Assembly (NCBI RefSeq): GCF_001552135.1
Contig: NZ_BCQP01000072.1
Coordinates: 1 to 61,787 of the forward strand
Reading direction: 5' to 3'
From: Actinomadura chibensis NBRC 106107
GTDB lineage: Bacteria; Actinomycetota; Actinomycetes; Streptosporangiales; Streptosporangiaceae
Length of the DNA stretch: 61,787 bases
Within the stretch, counting starts at the first letter, position 1. Every line of letters begins with the position of its first letter. The notes below the pieces were generated by a model that made no database searches, was not told the origin of the DNA, and saw only the letters and a list, made by a program, of their open reading frames with translations. Made by a program: the position numbers and the translations under genes. This document shows positions 8,932-17,083 of this stretch, in pieces.

Positions 8932-8953
8932 GCCTCGCGATGAACGCGCGGGG

Positions 8954-9373
8954 TCACCGGTTCGGCGGTTCGGCGCTGATGTCGGCGAGGGCCGAGCGCT
9001 CGTCGCGCTGGACGGCGAGGTCCCCGATCGACACCATCCCGATCGGGTGGTCGCCCTCCACGACGGGGACGCGGCGGACGGCGTGCCGCCGCATCAGCGT
9101 GACGGCGGCGTCGGCGTCGGCGTCCGGCGCGATCGTGACGATGTCGGTGCTGCAGATGTCCGCGACGGTCGTGGCGGACACGTCGCGCTCGACGGCGACG
9201 GCGCGGACGACGATGTCGCGGTCGGTGACCATGCCGCGCAGCCGCCCCTCGTGGACGACCAGGACGTCGCCGATCCCGTGCTGCCGCATGAGGTCCCCGG
9301 CCCGGGTCAGGGACGTGTCCGGCGGCACCGCCACGGGCACCGGGGTCATCACCTCGTTGACCTTCTGGGGCAT
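8954..9373 (-). CDS. CBS-domain pair protein
   Basis: A 139-residue protein made almost entirely of two CBS motifs (about 8-63 and 72-128): VNEVMTPVPVAVPPDTSL, MVTDRDIVVRAVA, then ICSTDIVTIAPDADADAA and GMVSIGDLAV. CBS pairs bind adenosyl ligands and regulate partners; stand-alone versions in actinobacteria resemble hypoxia/stress proteins. The ATG at 9373 follows GGGAGG. The partner is unknown. Confidence 0.9.
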   Translation of the reverse strand: MPQKVNEVMTPVPVAVPPDTSLTRAGDLMRQHGIGDVLVVHEGRLRGMVTDRDIVVRAVAVERDVSATTVADICSTDIVTIAPDADADAAVTLMRRHAVRRVPVVEGDHPIGMVSIGDLAVQRDERSALADISAEPPNR

Positions 9374-9456
9374 GAGCGAGCCTCCCCTCTCGGGGCCTCG
9401 CCTACCCAGCGGCGGGCCGGATATGTCCGTCCGGCGCGGGCGTTCGGGGGCGGGGG

Positions 9457-10392
9457 CTAGCCCTGGGAGTCGGGGCCGTCCTGCTCGGCGAGGAAGCGCT
9501 CGAACTGGGCGCCGAGCTCGTCGGCGGTGGGCATGTCCTGCGACTCGGCGAGCAGGCTGTCGCGCGCGGCGGCCCCGGCGAAGGCGTCGTACTGCTGCTC
9601 CAGCGCCCGGACGACCTTCTCCACCTCGTCGTTGCCGTCCACCTGCTCGGCGATGTCGGCGTCCGTCGCGGTGGCCGCCTCGCGGAGCCGCTCGACCGGC
9701 AGGGCCAGCCCGGTCGCGTCGATGACCCCCTCCAGCGCCGCGACGGCGGCGGCCGGGTAGGCCGACTGCGCGAGGTAGTGCGGGACGTGCACCGCGAGCC
9801 CCACCGCGTCGTGCCCGGCCTCGCCGAGCCGCAGTTCGAGCAGCCCGGCGGCGCTGCCCGGCACCTGCACCTTGTCGAACCAGGAGTTCCGGGTGACCAG
9901 TTCGGGCCGCGTCGCGTGCGCGGTGACGCCGACCGGGCGGGTGTGCGGGACGCCCATCGGGATGCCGTGGAACCCGACGACCAGCCCCACGCCGAGCCGC
10001 TCCACCAGGTGCAGGACGGACGAGGTGAACCCCTCCCACAGCCGGTCGGGCTCCGGCCCGGACAGCATCAGGAACGGGCTGCCCGCCTCGTCCCGGAGCA
10101 GCCGGACGACCAGCTCCGGCGCCTCGTAGGACGCCCAGTGGTCGCGGTCGAAGGTCATCAGCGGGCGGCGGGCCCGGTAGTCGATCAGCGAGTCGACGTC
10201 GAAGCGGGCGACGACGCGGTGCTCCAGCGCCTCCAGGAGGTGCTCGCGCACGAGCTGCCCGGTGGACCCGGCGTCCACGAAGCCGTCGAGGCTGTGCAGC
10301 AGCACCGGACCCGTCAGCTCTGGCAGGTCGGTGTCGAGCTCGTACAGATCCTCAGGGTTAAGCAACGTCTCCCCCATCTCCGTGTCCAACAT
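9457..10392 (-). CDS. PAC2-family protein
   Basis: A 311-residue PAC2-domain protein, related by fold to proteasome-assembly chaperone 2. Family landmarks are PVLLHSLDGFVDAGSTGQL near 30-48, the conserved GFHGIPMGVPHTRPVGVTAH region, and VPHYLAQSAYPAAAVAALE. A C-terminal acidic helix (DELGAQFERFLAEQ) is typical of actinobacterial members. A proteasome role is plausible in actinomycetes but undemonstrated for this protein. Start ATG 10392; a second ATG five codons in is possible. Confidence 0.88.
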   Translation of the reverse strand: MLDTEMGETLLNPEDLYELDTDLPELTGPVLLHSLDGFVDAGSTGQLVREHLLEALEHRVVARFDVDSLIDYRARRPLMTFDRDHWASYEAPELVVRLLRDEAGSPFLMLSGPEPDRLWEGFTSSVLHLVERLGVGLVVGFHGIPMGVPHTRPVGVTAHATRPELVTRNSWFDKVQVPGSAAGLLELRLGEAGHDAVGLAVHVPHYLAQSAYPAAAVAALEGVIDATGLALPVERLREAATATDADIAEQVDGNDEVEKVVRALEQQYDAFAGAAARDSLLAESQDMPTADELGAQFERFLAEQDGPDSQG

Positions 10393-10620
10393 CCACAGTA
10401 CTCATTGCGGGCCCGTCGCCGTCGGGCCCGGGGACCGTCCGGCCCGGCTCCGCGGGCATGCCGCGAAGCCCAGTGGTCAAGGGTGTCGGATAACACGCGG
10501 CCGGTCCGAAAGCTTCCACGCGGAGGGGCGGCGAGGGGCGCGGACGGCGGCCGAACCGACCCGTCTGTTCTCCATTACCTGGAGGAGGACTTCGATTGCC
10601 TCACGGCCACACCCGGCAGG

Positions 10621-10653
10621 CCGTCCAGGAGCCGTCCAGGGGCCGTCTAGGGG
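10621..10653. repeat. Three tandem 11-bp repeats
   Basis: CCGTCCAGGAG, CCGTCCAGGGG and CCGTCTAGGGG lie back to back. The last overlaps the stop codon of the small membrane-protein gene on the minus strand. The rest of the 250-bp gap up to the PAC2 gene holds no recognised gene. Confidence 0.6.
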
Positions 10654-10823
10654 AGGCTCCACAGCGACACCGACAGCAGCCCGAGGCTGACGGCGATGAG
10701 CAGCATCGCGGTCGAGCGCCCGCCCTCGCCGCCGGGGACGCCCCGCCCCCGCGCCAGGAGGAAGGCGAAGCACGCGAGGAAGCCCGCCGCGACGACGTCC
10801 ATCGCCACTGCGAGCGCGGTCAC
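10647..10823 (-). CDS. Small two-helix membrane protein
   Basis: A 58-residue protein starting at GTG 10823, preceded by GGGGGAGGG. It has two hydrophobic segments, about residues 6-23 (VAMDVVAAGFLACFAFLL) and 40-56 (MLLIAVSLGLLSVSLWS), joined by a short Arg/Gly loop. No homolog is recognised. It is probably a plasma-membrane protein. The hydrophobic layout and strong ribosome site argue for a real gene. Confidence 0.6.
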   Translation of the reverse strand: MTALAVAMDVVAAGFLACFAFLLARGRGVPGGEGGRSTAMLLIAVSLGLLSVSLWSLP

Positions 10824-10983
10824 GGCACCACCCTCCCCCTCGTCCGTGCAAACCCTAGACGAGTGCGGTCGCCCGCACGGCCGCCTCACCGCGATCACGA
10901 ACGGCGGCTCCGCGCCGCGTCGGCGTGCGCCGCCCGGCCCCGACACGACAGAATCGGATTCGGAATCGCGGAAGGGAGCACCC

Positions 10984-12180
10984 ATGACCGCCGACCGACC
11001 GTCCCGTCCCGGGCGCCCGTACGACGTCGTGCTGTTCGGCGCGACCGGCTTCACCGGCGCCCTGACCGCCGAGTACCTCGCCGGGCGCGCCGGTCCGGGG
11101 ACGCGCTGGGCCCTGGCCGGACGCGACGAGGCCAGGCTCGCGGCCGTCCGCGACCGGCTGGCCGAGCTGAACCCCGCCTGCGCCGACCTGCCCCTGCTGC
11201 GCGCCGACGTCGCCGACCCGGCGTCGATCGAGAGGCTCGCGGACGCGGCGCGGGTCGTCATCACAACAGTCGGGCCGTACTCGAAGTACGGCGAGCCCTT
11301 GGTCGCGGCGTGCGCGCGCGCCGGGACCGACTACGTCGACCTCACCGGCGAGCCCACGTTCGTCGACCGCATGTACGTGAAGTACCACGAGAAGGCGGTG
11401 CGCAGCGGCGCGCGGATCGTCCACGCCTGCGGGTTCGACTCGATCCCGCACGACCTCGGCGCCTATTTCACGGTCAAGCACCTGCCCGAGGGCGTCCCGC
11501 TGCGTGTGGAGGGGTTCGTCCGGGGGCGCGTCTCGCCGTCCGGCGGCACGCTGCACTCGGCCATCGACGTCTTCGCCGACATGGCGGGCATGCGCCGCGC
11601 GGAGAAGGAGCGCGCCCGGATCGAGGAGAAGCCCAAGGGCCGGACGGTGCGGATCTCCCGCCGGCCGATCCCGCGCACCCGCGTCGGCGGCGGCTGGACG
11701 CTGCCGATGCCGACGCTGGACCCGCAGATCGTCGTCCGGTCGGCCGCCGCGCTCGACCGGTACGGGCCCGACTTCGAGTACGGCCACTACGTCGCCGTGA
11801 AGCGGCTGGCGGGCGCGGCGGCGATCGCCGCCGGGGCGCCGGTCCTGGTCGCGCTCGCGCAGCTCCCGCCGACCCGGTCGCTGCTGCGGCGGCTGCGCGC
11901 CCCGGGCGACGGGCCGTCCGCGGCGGAGCGGGAGCGGAGCTGGTTCAGCGTGACGTTCGTCGGCGAGGGCGGCGGCGCGCGCGTCGTCACCGAGGTCGCG
12001 GGCGGCGACCCCGGCTACGGCGAGACGGCCAAGATGCTCGCGGAGTCGGCGCTGTGCCTCGCCCACGACGACCTCCCCGCCACGTCCGGGCAGGTCACGA
12101 CCGCGACCGCGATGGGCGACGCGCTCGTCGACCGGCTGGTCGGGGCGGGCATCGCCTTCCGCGTCCTGGAGGACGGATAG
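10984..12180 (+). CDS. Saccharopine-dehydrogenase-like NAD(P)-binding protein (trans-enoyl-reductase-like)
   Basis: A 398-residue protein with an N-terminal Rossmann domain (DVVLFGATGFTGALTAEYL, residues 14-32; RWALAGRDEARL), followed by VITTVGPYSKYGEPLV and the conserved YVDLTGEP and HACGFDSIPHDLG. This matches the family that includes mycobacterial trans-acting enoyl reductases (Rv2953 type) rather than true lysine-pathway saccharopine dehydrogenase. A role in lipid or polyketide reduction is plausible. The ATG at 10984 follows GAAGGGAG. It converges with the FAD-linked oxidase, four bases apart. Confidence 0.85.
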   Translation: MTADRPSRPGRPYDVVLFGATGFTGALTAEYLAGRAGPGTRWALAGRDEARLAAVRDRLAELNPACADLPLLRADVADPASIERLADAARVVITTVGPYSKYGEPLVAACARAGTDYVDLTGEPTFVDRMYVKYHEKAVRSGARIVHACGFDSIPHDLGAYFTVKHLPEGVPLRVEGFVRGRVSPSGGTLHSAIDVFADMAGMRRAEKERARIEEKPKGRTVRISRRPIPRTRVGGGWTLPMPTLDPQIVVRSAAALDRYGPDFEYGHYVAVKRLAGAAAIAAGAPVLVALAQLPPTRSLLRRLRAPGDGPSAAERERSWFSVTFVGEGGGARVVTEVAGGDPGYGETAKMLAESALCLAHDDLPATSGQVTTATAMGDALVDRLVGAGIAFRVLEDG

Positions 12181-12183
12181 GAG

Positions 12184-13539
12184 TCAGATCGCCTTGCCCG
12201 GGTTCATCAGCCCGTGCGGGTCGAGAGCCTGCTTGATCTGGCGCTGGACGTCCCGGACGCCGGGCTCCAGCTCGCCGTCCAGCCACGGCCGCTTCAGCAC
12301 GCCGACGCCGTGCTCGCCGGTCAGCGTGCCGCCGAGCTCGATCGCGGCGGTGAACACCTCGTCCGCGGCGGCCTGGACGTCGGGCGGCGGCTCGGTCAGC
12401 CCGCGCTCGAAGATGAACACCGGGTGGAGGTTGCCGTCGCCCGCGTGCGCGACCGTGAGGATCGTGACGCCGTGCCGCTCGGCGGCGCGCTCGACGCGGC
12501 CGACCATCTCCGGGAGCCGGGAGCGGGGCACGCACACGTCCTCGACCAGGCAGTTCCCGAGCCGCTCGGCGGACGGGTGGGCAAGCCGCCGGATCTCCAG
12601 CAGCGCGGCGGCCTCGGCCTCGTCGGTGGACATCGCCGCGAAGTCGGCGCCCGCGTCCTCGCAGTGGCGCAGCAGCTCCTCGGCCGGGCACTCGGGCCCG
12701 TCCGTCTGCGTGATGATCATGGCGGCGGTGTCGGTGTCGAGGTCGATGTCGCGCCAGTCGTCGATCGCGCGCAGCATCGCCCGGTCGATCAGCTCCAGCA
12801 GGCTCGGCCGCAGGCCCGCGCCCATGATCGACGCGGCGGCGGTGCCCGCCGCGGACACCGACCCGAACGTGGCGAGGACGGTCACCGGCGGGCTCACCGG
12901 CGCCGGGCGCAGCCGGACGGTCGCCGAGGTGATCACCCCGAGCGTCCCCTCCGAGCCGACGAACAGGCCGGTGAGGTCGTAGCCGGTGACGCGCTTGACC
13001 GTCCGCCCGCCGGTCCGGATCACCCGCCCGTCCGCGAGGACGACCTCAAGGCCGAGCGCCGAGTCGCGCGTGACGCCGTACTTCACGCAGCGCAGCCCGC
13101 CCGCGTTGGTCGCGAGGTTCCCGCCGATGGTGGAGATCTCGTGGCTGGACGGGTCCGGCGCGTACATCAGGCCGTGCTCGCGGGCGGCCCGGTCGAGGTC
13201 GGCGGTGATCACGCCGGGCTCGACGACGGCCAGCTGGTCCGCCGGCGCCAGCTCGCGGATCGCGGTCATCCGGGCGAGCGACAGGACCAGGCAGCCGTCG
13301 GTCGCGGTGGCGCCGCCCGCGAGGCCCGTCCCGCCGCCGCGTGGCACGATGGGGACGCGGTGCTCGGCCGCCCAGCGCACGGCCGTGACCACGTCGGAGG
13401 TGTCGCGGGCGAGCACCACGGCGAGCGGCGCGCCCGGCGCCGCGTAGGTCTGGTCGCGGCGGTGGGCCTCCATCGCGTCCGGGTCGGCGATGACCCGGCC
13501 GGACGGGAGCCGGTCGGCGAGCGCGGCGACAGCGTCCAT
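12184..13539 (-). CDS. FAD-linked oxidase (glycolate/D-lactate dehydrogenase, GlcD-like)
   Basis: A 451-residue PCMH-type flavoprotein. The FAD-binding half is visible (VPIVPRGGGTGLAGGA at about 63-78, SSHEISTIGGNLATNAGG, FVGSEGTLGVITSATVRL). The C-terminal FAD-oxidase domain contains HAGDGNLHPVFIF and the ending TGEHGVGVLKRPWL. These enzymes oxidise 2-hydroxy acids such as glycolate or D-lactate. It lies downstream of iclR on the same strand, and a paired palindrome sits 14-48 bases before its ATG, overlapping the ribosome-site region. This suggests it has its own IclR-controlled promoter and handles a 2-hydroxy acid made by the neighbouring sugar pathway. Confidence 0.9.
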   Translation of the reverse strand: MDAVAALADRLPSGRVIADPDAMEAHRRDQTYAAPGAPLAVVLARDTSDVVTAVRWAAEHRVPIVPRGGGTGLAGGATATDGCLVLSLARMTAIRELAPADQLAVVEPGVITADLDRAAREHGLMYAPDPSSHEISTIGGNLATNAGGLRCVKYGVTRDSALGLEVVLADGRVIRTGGRTVKRVTGYDLTGLFVGSEGTLGVITSATVRLRPAPVSPPVTVLATFGSVSAAGTAAASIMGAGLRPSLLELIDRAMLRAIDDWRDIDLDTDTAAMIITQTDGPECPAEELLRHCEDAGADFAAMSTDEAEAAALLEIRRLAHPSAERLGNCLVEDVCVPRSRLPEMVGRVERAAERHGVTILTVAHAGDGNLHPVFIFERGLTEPPPDVQAAADEVFTAAIELGGTLTGEHGVGVLKRPWLDGELEPGVRDVQRQIKQALDPHGLMNPGKAI

Positions 13540-13552
13540 CCAGCGAGTTCCT

Positions 13553-13587
13553 TTCCGTATTATGGAAGGCTATTTCGCATTATAGAC
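13553..13587. promoter_or_regulatory. Candidate IclR operator O1 (paired palindrome)
   Basis: TTCCGTATTATGGAA at 13553-13567 is a near-perfect palindrome. A weaker copy, TTTCGCATTATAGAC, starts exactly 20 bp further on at 13573-13587 (11 of 15 positions equal). It lies just before the FAD-linked oxidase and matches O2 and O3 in sequence and spacing. Confidence 0.75.
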
Positions 13588-13598
13588 TCTGCCCGGGT

Positions 13599-14369
13599 TC
13601 AGCTCGCGGGCCGGTCCAGCTCCTCGGCGAGGACGGCCTGCAGCCGCACCGCCACCTCGGTCAGCCGCCCCTTGGGGAAGCGGTCCTTCGGCGCGGTCAC
13701 GCTGACGCCCGCCGACGGGACGCCCCGGCCGAGGAACACCGGGACGGCCGCGCACCGCACGCCCTCCTCGTTCTCCTCCATGTCGAGGGCGTAGCCGCGT
13801 TCGCGGATCGCGGCCATCTCCTCGGCCAGCCGGGCCGGGGAGGTGATCGTGTTGCGGGTGACCGCCCGCAGCTCCTGGGTGGAGGCCCACAGCTTGATCG
13901 CCTCGTCGGTGGGGTAGGTCCAGGCGAGCAGCGCCTTGCCGACGCCGGTGCAGTGCGCGGGGTTCCGCCCGCCGATGACCGAGGTCATCGTGATGGGGTG
14001 GATGGCCTCGACCTTGTCGACGTAGACGATCTCGGCGCCGTCCAGGACGGCCATGTGCGTGGTCTCGTTCAGCTCCTCGCGCAGCCGCAGCAGCACGGGG
14101 TGGACGAGCGAGCGCAGGTCGATCCGGTCGTAGAAGCGGAAGGCCGCCGCGAGCAGCTCCGTGCCGAGGAAGTACGGGCCGTTCGGCTCCGGCTGCGCGG
14201 CGAAGCCGCGGTGCCGCAGCGCGCCGAGGAGCCGGTGCAGGGAGCTGCGCGGGATGCCGGAGCGGACCGCGAGATCCTCCAGGGTCACGCCGCGCCCGCT
14301 CTCGGAGAGCAGCTGGATGATGCGCAGCGCCCGGTCGACGCTGCCGACCGGCGACTCTTTGGTACCCAT
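13599..14369 (-). CDS. IclR-family transcriptional regulator
   Basis: A 256-residue regulator. The winged helix-turn-helix is at about 8-65 (SVDRALRIIQLLSESGRGVT, LAVRSGIPRSSLHRLLGAL) and the IclR effector domain at about 75-250 (HMAVLDGAEIVYVDKVE, CTGVGKALLAW, RERGYALDMEENEEGVRCAA, GVSVTAP). IclR proteins usually bind paired palindromes as dimers of dimers; matching sites lie before this gene, the FAD-linked oxidase and the ABC transporter. The ATG at 14369 follows GAAGAGGGG. It is probably the local regulator of the catabolic island and autoregulated, being divergent from the alcohol dehydrogenase across O2. Confidence 0.93.
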   Translation of the reverse strand: MGTKESPVGSVDRALRIIQLLSESGRGVTLEDLAVRSGIPRSSLHRLLGALRHRGFAAQPEPNGPYFLGTELLAAAFRFYDRIDLRSLVHPVLLRLREELNETTHMAVLDGAEIVYVDKVEAIHPITMTSVIGGRNPAHCTGVGKALLAWTYPTDEAIKLWASTQELRAVTRNTITSPARLAEEMAAIRERGYALDMEENEEGVRCAAVPVFLGRGVPSAGVSVTAPKDRFPKGRLTEVAVRLQAVLAEELDRPAS

Positions 14370-14386
14370 ACGCCCCTCTTCCGGAT

Positions 14387-14421
14387 TTCCGTGATACGGA
14401 ATGATAGCCCACAATACGGAT
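14387..14421. promoter_or_regulatory. Candidate IclR operator O2 in the iclR/alcohol dehydrogenase divergent promoter
   Basis: TTCCGTGATACGGAA at 14387-14401 has perfect half sites (TTCCGT/ACGGAA). A half-conserved second copy ends in TACGGAT and is shifted exactly 20 bp (14407-14421). A TACATT -10-like element at 14429-14434 then precedes the alcohol dehydrogenase start by about 10 bases, so the operator would overlap its promoter. Confidence 0.8.
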
Positions 14422-14443
14422 GCCCTGCTACATTCGCCGCGTG

Positions 14444-15379
14444 ATGAAGGCACTCGTATTCACCGCACCGAGTGTGGTGGAACTCCAGGACATCGACGAG
14501 CCGTTCGTGCGATCCGGGGAGACCCTCGTCGCGGTGGCCGCCGCCGGGATCTGCGGCAGCGAGCTGCACGGCGTCCGAACACCCGGGTTCCGCACGCCGC
14601 CGCTCGTCATGGGACACGAGTTCGCGGGCACCCTGCCGGACGGCCGCCGCGTGGTGGTCAACCCGATCCTGTCCTGCGGGGTCTGCGACCTGTGCGGGCG
14701 GGGGCAGCGCCAGCTCTGCCGCGAGCGCGCGCTGATCGGCGTGCACCGGCCCGGCGGGTTCGCCGAGCGGGTCGCGGTGCCGGCGTCGGCCGTCCACCCG
14801 CTGCCGGACGGCATGCCGTGGACGGCCGCCGGCCTGATCGAGCCGATCGCCTACGCCCTGCACAGCTGGAACGTCGCCGGGGGCCCGGACGGCGCGCGGG
14901 TCGGCGTGCTCGGCTGCGGCACGATCGGGCTGCTGTGCGTCCAGCTCGCGCGGCTGCGCGGCGCCGCGTCGGTCGTCGCGGCGGACGTGTCGCCGGCGCG
15001 CGCGGCGATCGCCGGACGGCTCGGCGCGGACGCCGCGGGCCCCGCGCTGACCGGCGAGTTCGACGTCGTCTTCGACGCGGTGGGCCTGCCGGCGACGCGG
15101 GCCGCCGCGCTCGCCCGGCTGCGGCCCGGCGGGACCGCGGTCGCGCTCGGGCTGGCGAGCGCCGACCCCGGCTTCGACGCCGCCGACCTGGTCCGGGCGG
15201 AGAAGCGGCTGCTCGGCTCGTTCGGCTACACCGCCGCCGAGTTCGCCGCCGCCACCGGCATCGCCGCCGAATGCGACCTGAGCTGGGTGGACACGTTCCC
15301 CCTCGCGGACGGGGCCCGGGTCTTCACCGAGCTGATGAACGGCGGCATGGAGCCCGTCAAGGCGCTCCTCACCCCCTAG
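14444..15379 (+). CDS. Zinc-dependent alcohol/sugar dehydrogenase
   Basis: A 311-residue medium-chain dehydrogenase. Catalytic zinc ligands are Cys37 (GICGSELHG), His58 and Glu59 (MGHEFAG). The structural-zinc cysteines are 78, 81, 84 and 92 (SCGVCDLCGRGQRQLC). The Rossmann motif is GVLGCGTIGLL. It resembles sorbitol, threonine or L-idonate dehydrogenases, so oxidation of a sugar or polyol is likely. There is no ribosome site before the ATG; a -10-like TACATT about 10 bases upstream makes a leaderless mRNA plausible. It is the first gene of a plus-strand operon running to 19418. Confidence 0.9.
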   Translation: MKALVFTAPSVVELQDIDEPFVRSGETLVAVAAAGICGSELHGVRTPGFRTPPLVMGHEFAGTLPDGRRVVVNPILSCGVCDLCGRGQRQLCRERALIGVHRPGGFAERVAVPASAVHPLPDGMPWTAAGLIEPIAYALHSWNVAGGPDGARVGVLGCGTIGLLCVQLARLRGAASVVAADVSPARAAIAGRLGADAAGPALTGEFDVVFDAVGLPATRAAALARLRPGGTAVALGLASADPGFDAADLVRAEKRLLGSFGYTAAEFAAATGIAAECDLSWVDTFPLADGARVFTELMNGGMEPVKALLTP

Positions 15380-15401
15380 AGAGGCGAGAAAGGAGACGGT
15401 C

Positions 15402-16250
15402 ATGAACGTCAGCGCGGGGTTCCGCGAGCTGGGCGTGCCGTCCGGCATGGTCGGCGTCTGCGCCCTGGGCCAGGCCGGGTTCCTGATCAAGGGCGCGGAC
15501 GGGACGGTCGTCGCCGTCGACCCCTACCTGTCCGACCGGCTGGCCGAGGACTCGGAGTTCGGCCCGCCGGGGCGGTGGGCGCGCAGGTTCCCGCCCCCGT
15601 TCCCGCCGGGCGAACTGGACGCCGACGTCGTCCTCGTCACGCACGAGCACGCCGACCACTTCGACCCGCACACGCTCGGGCCCGCGCTCGCGCGCAACCG
15701 GTTCACGGTGGTGGCGCCGCCCGTCCTCCAAGAAGAGGTCGCCGCGCTCGGCGCCTCCTTCGAGCCCGCGCACGCCGGGCGGCCGCTCGACCTGGGCGGC
15801 ATCCGCGTGCATCCGATCCCGGCGGCCCACTCCCCCGAGTACACCGGCCCGGAGTGCTACGACGTGATGGTCCAGGACGGCGCGCACCGCTTCCTCGGCT
15901 ACGTCATCGAGCTGCAGGAGGGCGTGTCGGTGTACCACGCGGGCGACACCGTCCTGCATCCGGAGATCGACCGGGCGCTGGACGGCCTGCGCCCGCGCGT
16001 CGCGCTGCTGCCGGTGAACGGCCGCGACCGGATCCGCGAGGAGCTCGGCATCGTCGGGAACCTGACCGTCCGGGAGGCGGCGCACCTGGCGGCGGCGGCC
16101 GACGCGCGCTGGCTCGTCCCGAGCCACCACGACCTGTTCGCCGTCAACGCCGAGTCCGTCACCACGTTCGTCGACACGCTCGACCGCCGGTTCCCCGACC
16201 AGGAGTACCTCGTGCCGAAGGTCGGCCGGCCGGTCGTGCTCGGAGTCTGA
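15402..16250 (+). CDS. UlaG-like metallo-beta-lactamase-fold hydrolase
   Basis: A 282-residue MBL-fold protein with the metal motif THEHADHFD (His81, His83, Asp85, His86), a later AGDTV metal-bridging region and SHHDLFAVN near the C-terminus. This is the UlaG (L-ascorbate-6-phosphate lactonase) branch. In this operon it may open a sugar lactone made by the preceding dehydrogenase. A GGAGAC-type ribosome site precedes the ATG. The specific substrate is unknown. Confidence 0.85.
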   Translation: MNVSAGFRELGVPSGMVGVCALGQAGFLIKGADGTVVAVDPYLSDRLAEDSEFGPPGRWARRFPPPFPPGELDADVVLVTHEHADHFDPHTLGPALARNRFTVVAPPVLQEEVAALGASFEPAHAGRPLDLGGIRVHPIPAAHSPEYTGPECYDVMVQDGAHRFLGYVIELQEGVSVYHAGDTVLHPEIDRALDGLRPRVALLPVNGRDRIREELGIVGNLTVREAAHLAAAADARWLVPSHHDLFAVNAESVTTFVDTLDRRFPDQEYLVPKVGRPVVLGV

Positions 16251-16262
16251 GAGAGGTCCGTC

Positions 16263-16325
16263 ATGCACACGTCCACGTCCACCCCGACCGGCGGCCGCGG
16301 GAGGTGGCGGCCATGCGCGGGCTGA
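16263..16325 (+). CDS. Possible 20-codon leader/coupling ORF
   Basis: An ATG preceded by GAGAGG opens a 20-codon frame (MHTSTSTPTGG to RPCAG) that ends 10 bases inside the SDR start region. It could couple translation of the UlaG-like and SDR genes, or be chance. Nothing else supports it. Confidence 0.2.
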   Translation: MHTSTSTPTGGRGRWRPCAG

Positions 16326-17071
16326 TCGGCAAGAACGTCCTGATCACGGGCGGCACCAGCGGGATCGGGGAGGCCGCCGCGCAGCGGTTCCTCCAGGAGG
16401 GCGCCCGGGTCTTCGTCTGCGGGCTCGACCGGGTCGAGGAGGTCGTCGCCGAGCTCGGGGCCCTCGGCGAGATCTCCGGCACGGTCTGCGACGTCTCCCG
16501 CGAGGACGACGTCGCGCGCCTGGTCGCCGAGGCCGACGCGGCGCTCGGCGGGATCGACGTCCTGCTCAACAACGCCGGGACGTCCTGGCGCGAGCCGTTC
16601 CTGAAGATCACCCCGGCGCACTGGGACACGATCATCGCGGTGAACCTGCGCGGGATGTTCCTCGTCGGGCAGGCGGTCAGCAGGCACATGGTCGAGCGCG
16701 GCACGCGCGGCTCGATCGTCAACATGGCGTCCACGAACGCGCTCGGCGGCGAAGAGGACTACGCGCACTACAACGCGTCCAAGGGCGGGGTCCTCCAGCT
16801 CACGCGGACGATGGCGGTCGAGCTCGGCCGGTACGGCATCCGCGTCAACGCGGTCTGCCCCGGCTACATCCGCACCCCGCTGAACGCGTCGATCGAGGCG
16901 AGCCTCGACCCCGGGTTCGTGGCCGCCTACCAGCGCGACCACATCCCGCTCGGCCGCGCCGGGCAGGCCGCGGAGGTCGCGTCCGCCTACGCGTTCCTCG
17001 CCTCGGACGAGGCGTCCTTCGTCCACGGAGCCGAGCTGGTCGTCGACGGCGGCCAGCTCGCGATCATGTAA
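16313..17071 (+). CDS. Short-chain dehydrogenase/reductase
   Basis: A 252-residue classical SDR. The cofactor motif TGGTSGIG is at 12-19, NNAG at 86-89, and the active site is Ser140, Tyr153 and Lys157 (YNASK). The closing VHGAELVVDGG is typical. It is probably a second sugar or polyol oxidoreductase in the catabolic operon. ATG 16313 is preceded by GGGAGG. It is 12 bp from the GH4 gene, so cotranscribed. Confidence 0.92.
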   Translation: MRGLIGKNVLITGGTSGIGEAAAQRFLQEGARVFVCGLDRVEEVVAELGALGEISGTVCDVSREDDVARLVAEADAALGGIDVLLNNAGTSWREPFLKITPAHWDTIIAVNLRGMFLVGQAVSRHMVERGTRGSIVNMASTNALGGEEDYAHYNASKGGVLQLTRTMAVELGRYGIRVNAVCPGYIRTPLNASIEASLDPGFVAAYQRDHIPLGRAGQAAEVASAYAFLASDEASFVHGAELVVDGGQLAIM

Positions 17072-17083
17072 GGGAAGCAGCCA

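Noticed and set aside
10621..10653. Three tandem 11-bp units as a CRISPR-like or iteron array
   Set aside because: Too few, too short and without spacers; likely simple repeat expansion.
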